NCBI GenBank assembly: GCA_020086605.1
Contig: JACBWW010000018.1
Location: forward strand, 19,135,622-19,199,621
Direction of reading: 5' to 3'
Length of the DNA: 64,000 nt
DNA from: Lanius collurio
Taxonomy: Eukaryota > Chordata > Aves > Passeriformes > Laniidae
The number at the start of each line of letters is the position of its first letter. The stretch's first letter is position 1. Below the pieces are notes generated by a model. It made no database searches, had not been told where the DNA came from, and worked only from the letters and a program-made list of their open reading frames with translations. This document shows positions 57,430 through 64,000 of the stretch, piece after piece. A program made the position numbers and the translations under genes.

Positions 57430-57840
57430 CGTTAGGATTTAGAGGCGCATAATTAATATGCGGGAGTCAAATGTGTTGTGTGCATTCAGTGGGTTGGCTC
57501 AGCCCATATTCTGGGAGTGTAATCTCTTAGAGAGGGCCCCAAAGTGCTCTGTAGTGTGTGTGGGCCAGGGGCAAGGGATGGAGTAAACAGCTCTGGCCGG
57601 AATGGAAAAGCACAGCGAGCTTTGCGCTTGTTTGGATGCGGAGCATTGGCTGCTTGGAAGAAATATCGCTGTCCTGGGGCCGGGGCCATGGCCAGAGCTG
57701 GTGCAGGCGGGGGAAATCTTTTAGGAGATGATGCATGAGTCTCACCGAGATGTTGACACCCCCGTGCCGTTGTTTTCCTGCAACTCTGTGGTCTGGCAGT
57801 GAGGGAGCGATGCAGCTGCTGCAGAGCCAACAGGTTGCAG
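57430..57840. promoter_or_regulatory. CpG-retaining patch with a homeodomain near-palindrome
   Basis: Begins with CGCATAATTAATATGCG (57446-57462), a 17-base near-palindrome (14 of 17 positions symmetric) around ATTA/TAAT cores. It continues into GC-richer sequence with about eleven CpGs between 57590 and 57840 (for example GGGGCCGGGGCC, AGCGAGCTTTGCGC). It could be an intronic promoter or a conserved enhancer. A 195-codon minus-strand frame crosses it without recognisable product. Confidence 0.35.
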
Positions 57841-60109
57841 GGGTTTGGATGTGGTGGAAAAAAGGGCAATGTACCTGGCATGGCACAGGCTAGAGGAATA
57901 CAGGAATATACACACCCCCATCCCCACCTTTTTGGGTTTTGTTCCCTTAAGCAGTCCCTACTGTCCATAGTACATCTCTGTTTATATGCTAAAATGATCG
58001 CTTTCTTGGGGTTTTTAAGCTTTTTCTTGTTTCTTTTCTGCAAGGAGTCCTTCAGGGCTTTTGAAAATCTCATTTCTATTCTTGTGATAGCAGGTGCCTT
58101 TGATAATCTGTTTTTCTCCAGTCTTGATTATTCTTTTTCTGTGTTGTTTGTTTCTTCCTTTTGGCAATTACATCCTCAATTTTGGATTATTTTAGATTTC
58201 TATTGCTAAAATCAAAACATAGTCACTAACCATCTTTCTGCATTTGCTGATTTATTTTTTCGGGCAGCGCAGCCCCTGCCCCTTTGGCATCCTAGTTGTC
58301 TGCATATGGTAATTTATATTGTCTCTTAGCTGCAAGATATTTTTTTGTTCAGCAAATTATTCGTGTTTGTTTGCAGTCGATTTTTTTTATTTAATAGCAT
58401 TTTCTATTCCATGGCACAGCAGTGTCCTGGGAGAAAAGGATTTTCTCCTGGTGCTCTAATGAGTTGTTTTCTTAGCTCTCCCAAATGGTGTCCCATTCTT
58501 AGAAACAGTCCAGCAAGTGTCCTTGCGGTGTGGACGTACATCAGGGCTTGGCAGATTCGTTGTGCCTTGTTTGGAAGTTTCTCAGGCGCTGAAGTGAATA
58601 AAAGCGACTCCCACAGCAGTCGGATGGAGCCAGGGTGACAATGAGATGGCAGTCCCGGCTTCCCGGATCCTTGTGTGCACACTCTGCTCAGGGACTCCAG
58701 TCTGAGCTCAGCTGCTCCACAGGAGCAATGACTCGGCAGAATACGAACCCCTGGTGTCTCCAAACCAGGAATAACGATCTGAAATGAGAGTTTTGGTCCT
58801 ATGATCAAAAGAGGTTTTTTGGTTTCTATGAGTAAAATCCCTCCAAAACTAGCAAAAGGGTTGTATCTGCTGATCAAAGGGTCCTTTGGCATCCCCATCC
58901 GGTGAGACTCAATGCAAAGGGAATTTTCAGAAAGCTCATTAAAAATTAATAATATTGGGAGGGGAAAAAGCCCAGAGATAAAACCTTAGAAATCATGTTC
59001 CTTTAATAAAAGTTTTTACTTGAAATAGGAAATAACAGAATGCCCACTAGAAAACAATTTCTGTAATACATTCTTTGTACCACATTCCCTATTTAAAGAT
59101 ATGAGAAGTTTATAAATTCTGGATTTATAACCTGTTTTGTTTCTTGTATAGAGATCTGTTTGATTTATCTCTGTGTTTGCTACTGTACAATTTACCATAT
59201 TAAAAAAAATATATGGATTTCTGCACCTTAAATTCTTATGGGTTGTATTGATCTTTCAGGGCCTTTCATGTTTTTGAAGTGTGTAAGACAGTGAAACCTA
59301 AATTCAGAAGGTGGTTTCTGAGGTTTACTTTTTTATAATGTATATATTTTATATTATTGATTCCTTATTTGCTACTCTACAAATGGGAACAACTTTATTA
59401 TTCTTTTGACATTACTTGTAGTTAAAATCAGCGTTCTTGGTTCAGTCTTTGGTGTTTCATACTGATGTTCCAGAAGGGATACAGGGGAGGCACTGTAGAG
59501 AAACCTCTGGATGAGATGTACAAGTTAATAATCAATGAGCTGAGATTTTATGATATCCACAGTGAATTTTTGAGGAATGCTTCCCTGCAGAAGCAAGAGC
59601 AAGTGTGGCACTGCTGGAGTGAATTGCAGGAGAGAAGTGTAAAAAAGCTTAGTTTTGAATGCATACTGAATACAAAAATAATTGCAAGCATAGTTAAGAT
59701 ACCTGACTTCCTGTGGCAACTGCCCTCTTATTCTTGATTTCTTTCTCGGCGTAATTACCTGAAGATTACTGTAGTCTGGATACAATTTTGTGGCTTATTT
59801 CAATATATTTGCTGGTTTTGCATTCAATGGTAAAGCCAACCTTAAAAACAAACAAACAAAAACCCAACCCACCCAGGACAAAATAATTAAATTTCCTTTA
59901 TTTGTTTGTTTGGTGCTCACTGTTCTACCTCTGAAGGAGCACTAAGCACCCCAGGATGTGGGAATGTCCTGCTAGGGCTTTCCTTGGATCTGTTTTCAAT
60001 GACTTGCATCCAGAGACAGAGGTGCTGTGTGCCTTTGCTGCCCTATTCGAAATCTTTTTCTTTTGAAAGCAGTGAACGGCTCTTTGAATATCAAGGCTGA
60101 TTATAGATG

Positions 60110-60330
60110 TTGTTTTAAGGAGGCCTTTTAGGCTTTAATTTACACCTTTGACTACTTAATACCAGAAGAAATGTCTGCTAGGCCCAGGGTGGATTAAAGG
60201 GAAAACAACTTAATCAACAGGCAGAAGCCCTTGTTTGAAGTAATTGATTGTAATTTTGCTTTAAATTTAGAGAAATCAAACTTTGTCGAGAAAATAACTG
60301 TGCTGCAATCTATTAAAATGCTTGATTTGC
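60110..60330. promoter_or_regulatory. CNE-like block
   Basis: Unique AT-rich segment with GGCTTTAATTTACACC, TTGACTACTTAATACC, AACTTAATCAACAGG and GAAGTAATTGATTGTAATT, several homeodomain/NK-type cores close together. Enhancer-like texture; conservation untested. Confidence 0.3.
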
Positions 60331-63300
60331 TACTGAGATTGAATTGTTGTAGTAGAAGTGGTATTTATTTTGCTAATCAGACTGATTTACTGCTTTGTTC
60401 TGCTTTTGTTAAAGCATATAACCTTTATTTATACAAATTATTTAAGTTTTTATGACTTTTTATGACGTTGCAAGTTGATGAATGCTGTGTTTCTAATTTA
60501 TTATGTCAAAATGCATTTAGAAGAAGGCATGTATCTAATACACAAAATCTTCACTTGGTTTACTGTTGCAGTGGATAAAGAGGGAAAACTGGATAGAGGG
60601 AAACTTCTACATTTCAAACTAGGGAAAAATACTCTTTTGACAGTAATGAAATGGACTGATTTTCATGTTCAGGATTTCGCAATAAGGGGAAGTTTGTCAT
60701 CTCATTACTGGAAGATAAATTTCTTATCCTTGAGTGTCCAGAGTACTTACAAGGCACTGAAGTCACTTGAATGCAAAACAGTTGTGGGGTTAAGAATAAT
60801 TTCTATGCCACTGTAAAAGCTGATCACTTAACACTTTTAGTTTGTGAACACTCTGCCTGTGATTTCCAGCAGTTCCATTGATTGCTTAGTTTTCTTCGAA
60901 ATTTAATATATTGCGTGATTATTTAATTTATTTGATTTTTTTTCTAGTGGCTTAAATCAGATTTTGGTACAGGTTACCAAAAGTTTAAACTGAATTTGAA
61001 ATTAAAATCTAAACTCAATTTTGACATATTTCTGTAGTTTTTATATCTGCAGTGGGTTCTGTTGCCAAAACACTGAAGAATTTCAGTTAAAGAATTGTAA
61101 AAGCATTTTTTTACTGGCTTTTTTTTTTAATAGAAATTCTTTGCAAATATAAAAAAACTCCCTCTTTTTGAAAGGAATAAACAGAAATGCTTTTGTAGTA
61201 TTCTCTCTTCTGCTCCCCTCATGCTGTGAAGCACTGGGCAGGAGACATAGCCCTGCTGTGGGGAGCCAGTGGAGATACTGCCCTCCAGTTCTCTTTAGGC
61301 ACCATCATTTAGTTGTGTTTTGTTCTAGCTGGTTGAAATAAAAAGCAGCAGAGTTTAAAATTTACTGTATGGTATCTGTAGGTATTTGTATTTTAATCTT
61401 TCTTAATTCTCAACATATTTAATGTTGATGTCATGGAAGCATCTGTGTTCTTAACCAGAATTTTTAAGTTCATGCTGACTCAGTTCTGGCTTTTTGGGTC
61501 TCTCTGGCCATGAGTAACTCAGCTACTCATCTCGGGCAGTGCCCACAGTTTTTCTTTGCAAGAGATTTGGTTAGTTTAAAAGAGAAAAATAAAAGCCTCA
61601 GGAGGGTATGGGTGGAGTGCCTGAGATAGGAGTGCTGAAATGACCTCACCAGGTCAAGTCTGCTGGTGACTAAGGATGAGCAGGAGTATCTTTCTGGTTT
61701 GTTAATCAAAAGAAATGCAAATGTTGGCTTTAATGTTTTTGCAAGTACACCTCTCTTCCTAAAATGTGTCCCATGAGAGATGTGATGTGTGTGTTTGGAC
61801 ATGGAGAGTTACATATGAAATCAGATTGCCCCCTTGGCAATTTTAAGTACTACCAAAAATGAGGAGCTGCTGCAGTGTTCCCTTGCAACACGTTGCTTTA
61901 ATCCAGGGTTATTTCCTTATCTTACCCTTTATGGCTCTGCAGCTTGTGCTGGGACAGAGGAATTTCATGCAGTGATGGGAGGCTTTGTAGATCACTTAGT
62001 GTGTTACTAATGCTTTACACTCTTGTTGCTTCTCTGGCATGAATTATTTGCACTTTCCTGTGGCTGCCCCCCTTCATCCACACTCATCTTTGCCCTGTGA
62101 GCCTATGGTTGGTTCTGGCTGGTCCATGGAACCACTCTCTTCAAAATTTGGTAAGAATGTTTGGCAAGTGCCATTTTGAGGCAATTGTTCAAATCAGTTA
62201 AGAATTTTGTAGTAAAGTCGTCACACAATGAAGTTATAGAAATTAACTCTTCATATGCAGGCTAAAATAAATGAATGTAGTTTCATTTTTGCTGGTTTAC
62301 AGGAAGATATTAGGAACAAAAACATAAAACTAGTAAAGTTTTCTGAATCACTGCATTAACAGATCAGGTAAAAATGCCCGAAGGAAATTATCTTAACTTG
62401 AAAAAAGAACAAATAGTGCTAATTGCTTTTAAACTGAGCTTGTTTAGTCTGCAAATGTTGCTAGCAAAACTGCATCCTTCTTGTTTTTGTGAGAGAGGGA
62501 GCATCGGTGTGTAGGTGGTGAGCACACCCAGCCTGCTACAAGTCCAGGAGGGTCAAGGAGACTTCTCTGAAAATGCATCAAAACCAGTCAGTAGTAGTAT
62601 TCCTTGGAGAATATGGCAAGTGGATTTATTTCAGGGTAAAGTTGGTATAAAAAAGTAGGGGGGATATGTTAAATGGGTCATAAGGGCTAGTGTTTGAGAC
62701 ATAATTCCAAAATTTTGTTTGTTCCTGAGGTAGTGATAAGAAAGCTAAGACACAAGAAGAAGTCTGATAAATGATTGCAGCTGTACAGTGTCATACAACA
62801 AAAAATATATATCTTGAACCTTGTTTTTATCTGATCTGGTAAACAGTCTCTTCTGAAGTGCAGCAGCTTGTAAAGCTGTTTTTTTATTACTTGTTGGTGA
62901 TGGAAGATGGGTCATTATTGGGCTGCCAAGTCCTGTGTGTTTATTACACTGTGCTCTATAGGGTCTGTATATCTATTAGTGCTAAATACTCACATTGTTC
63001 CATTTCAACATTCTGCCACTGGTGTGGAAAAGCATGGCATAAAAGCATCCTCAAAAAAACAGGGAAGAAAAGCCCTTGACTAGGTGTGACTAAAATAATA
63101 TCTACCATGTTCTGTTTGGAGATGAACCAGACCCCAATATTTGACGTTTGACACTGAGGGGAAATACTTTTGCAAGGTGGAGTATTTTTGACAAGTGTGT
63201 TTGTTTGATACTCCTCCCCCAAGCATTTGTCTCTTGTTTCATTGGTTAACCAATGTGTTAGCATGATCACAAAAGAAAGCAGCAAAATTTATAGGTCTTT

Positions 63301-64000
63301 TGTTTGTTCTCTATCAATTAAAAGAACTAAGTATCTGTAGATTCAAATGGAAAATAGAGGCATAGCTTTATTTTTTTTTTTTTTTCAGTTCATAAGCATT
63401 CATCATTTTTTCCTTTTAAAAATGAAAACTGGGCTGGTCTTTGGATGCTTTAGTGAGTCTGTATCAGAGCAGCAAAAACTGCATCAGGAGCAAGTCACTT
63501 CAGTGATGGTACCTACCTGGCATATTTTAATATTAAGGTGTGGGTAAATTTTCTATCTTTAACACGTTGAAAGATGAAGGAAGTTTTATTTCCCAAAGAC
63601 TCGGAACAGAGGTCTTGAGTTTGTTACTTTCTCTGACCATTCTAGTAGATCACATTGATAAATGTGAGTTGACTTGCAAAAAAGAAGACAAGCCCCAAAC
63701 TCACCGATTTCATGAAGCCCTGACAGCAGTTACAGAGAGAGAGAATTCTGTAGGCGACTGCAGAGGCAGAATTCTGTAAATGAAATTCCCAAACGGTGAA
63801 ATCCTATCCCCAGCCTATTCCAGTTTGAACGAGATTTGCAGGATGCACAGCTCAGCCAGTTTCAGATTCCTGGTGTGAAACAATCAAGATAAGAATCAGA
63901 AAGTAAAGAAAGGGAAAAGCCCTGTTAGATCAAACACTATTCACTAATCTTTCTCCTTAGGCAGAATTACTCCTTCCAGAGTCCTTACTATTCTTGTTTA

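Larger units (their letters stand above)
56096..64000 (+). other. Probable intron, last part
   Basis: No recognised exon. Holds the CpG-rich CNE-like patch at 57430-57840, CNE-like blocks at 58220-58400 and 60110-60330, an (AAAC)n-like run at about 59845-59862, and T-rich runs. Open frames of 195 codons (57486-58073, minus), 164 codons (58404-58898, minus) and 113 codons (60475-60816, plus) show no family motif or convincing splice context. Confidence 0.5.

Noticed and set aside
60475..60816. 113-codon + strand frame in AT-rich DNA
   Set aside because: Longer than average for this composition but without motif, splice boundaries or known similarity.
1..64000. CRISPR arrays, phage or defence gene clusters, integrated retrovirus genes
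   Set aside because: No regularly spaced repeats, no gene-dense operons, and no gag/pol/env-like frames or paired LTRs were seen. The only retroelement coding remnant is CR1.

Overview
The window is non-coding vertebrate nuclear DNA, almost certainly from a bird. Several truncated CR1 retrotransposons carry the avian-type 3' tail (ATTCTRTG-like repeats next to a GGTTGGACTCGATGATCTT-type block). Interspersed repeats are sparse, and one strong CpG island stands out in CpG-poor DNA. There are no bacterial or phage gene arrays, no CRISPR array, and no protein family I can name. I recognise no complete protein-coding exon and assign no gene symbol.

Layout. Positions 1-25,100 look intergenic. They hold patches of AT-rich, homeodomain/POU-motif-bearing DNA that resembles conserved non-coding elements, four recognisable CR1/MIR-type repeat loci, and microsatellites. 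Positions 25,160-26,380 are a CpG island interrupted by a 400-base assembly gap (25,731-26,130). The right edge of the gap is a G-run cluster and a 19-bp-arm inverted repeat. This is the likely promoter and first-exon region of a gene, with the key part unsequenced.

Positions 26,700-64,000 are visibly richer in T than A, and in G than C, on the + strand. That is the usual germline-transcription signature of a sense-strand intron, so I infer a large first intron (or 5' introns) of an unidentified + strand gene starting at the island. This stretch contains more CNE-like blocks (about 40.45, 46.0, 46.8, 54.4, 57.4 and 60.1 kb), small CpG-rich patches (31.0, 39.2, 57.5 kb), two perfect CRE octamers, old CR1 fragments (52.4, 53.5, 55.3-56.1 kb) and long homopolymers.

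How it may work together: a CpG-island promoter flanked on both sides by candidate enhancers is typical of developmental regulator loci. That is an inference from sequence texture, not a demonstration. No new biological system is evident. The observations most worth checking are the promoter gap with its G-rich palindrome, the transcription-linked strand skew, the CNE-like blocks, and one minus-strand 438-bp open interval bounded by canonical splice signals.
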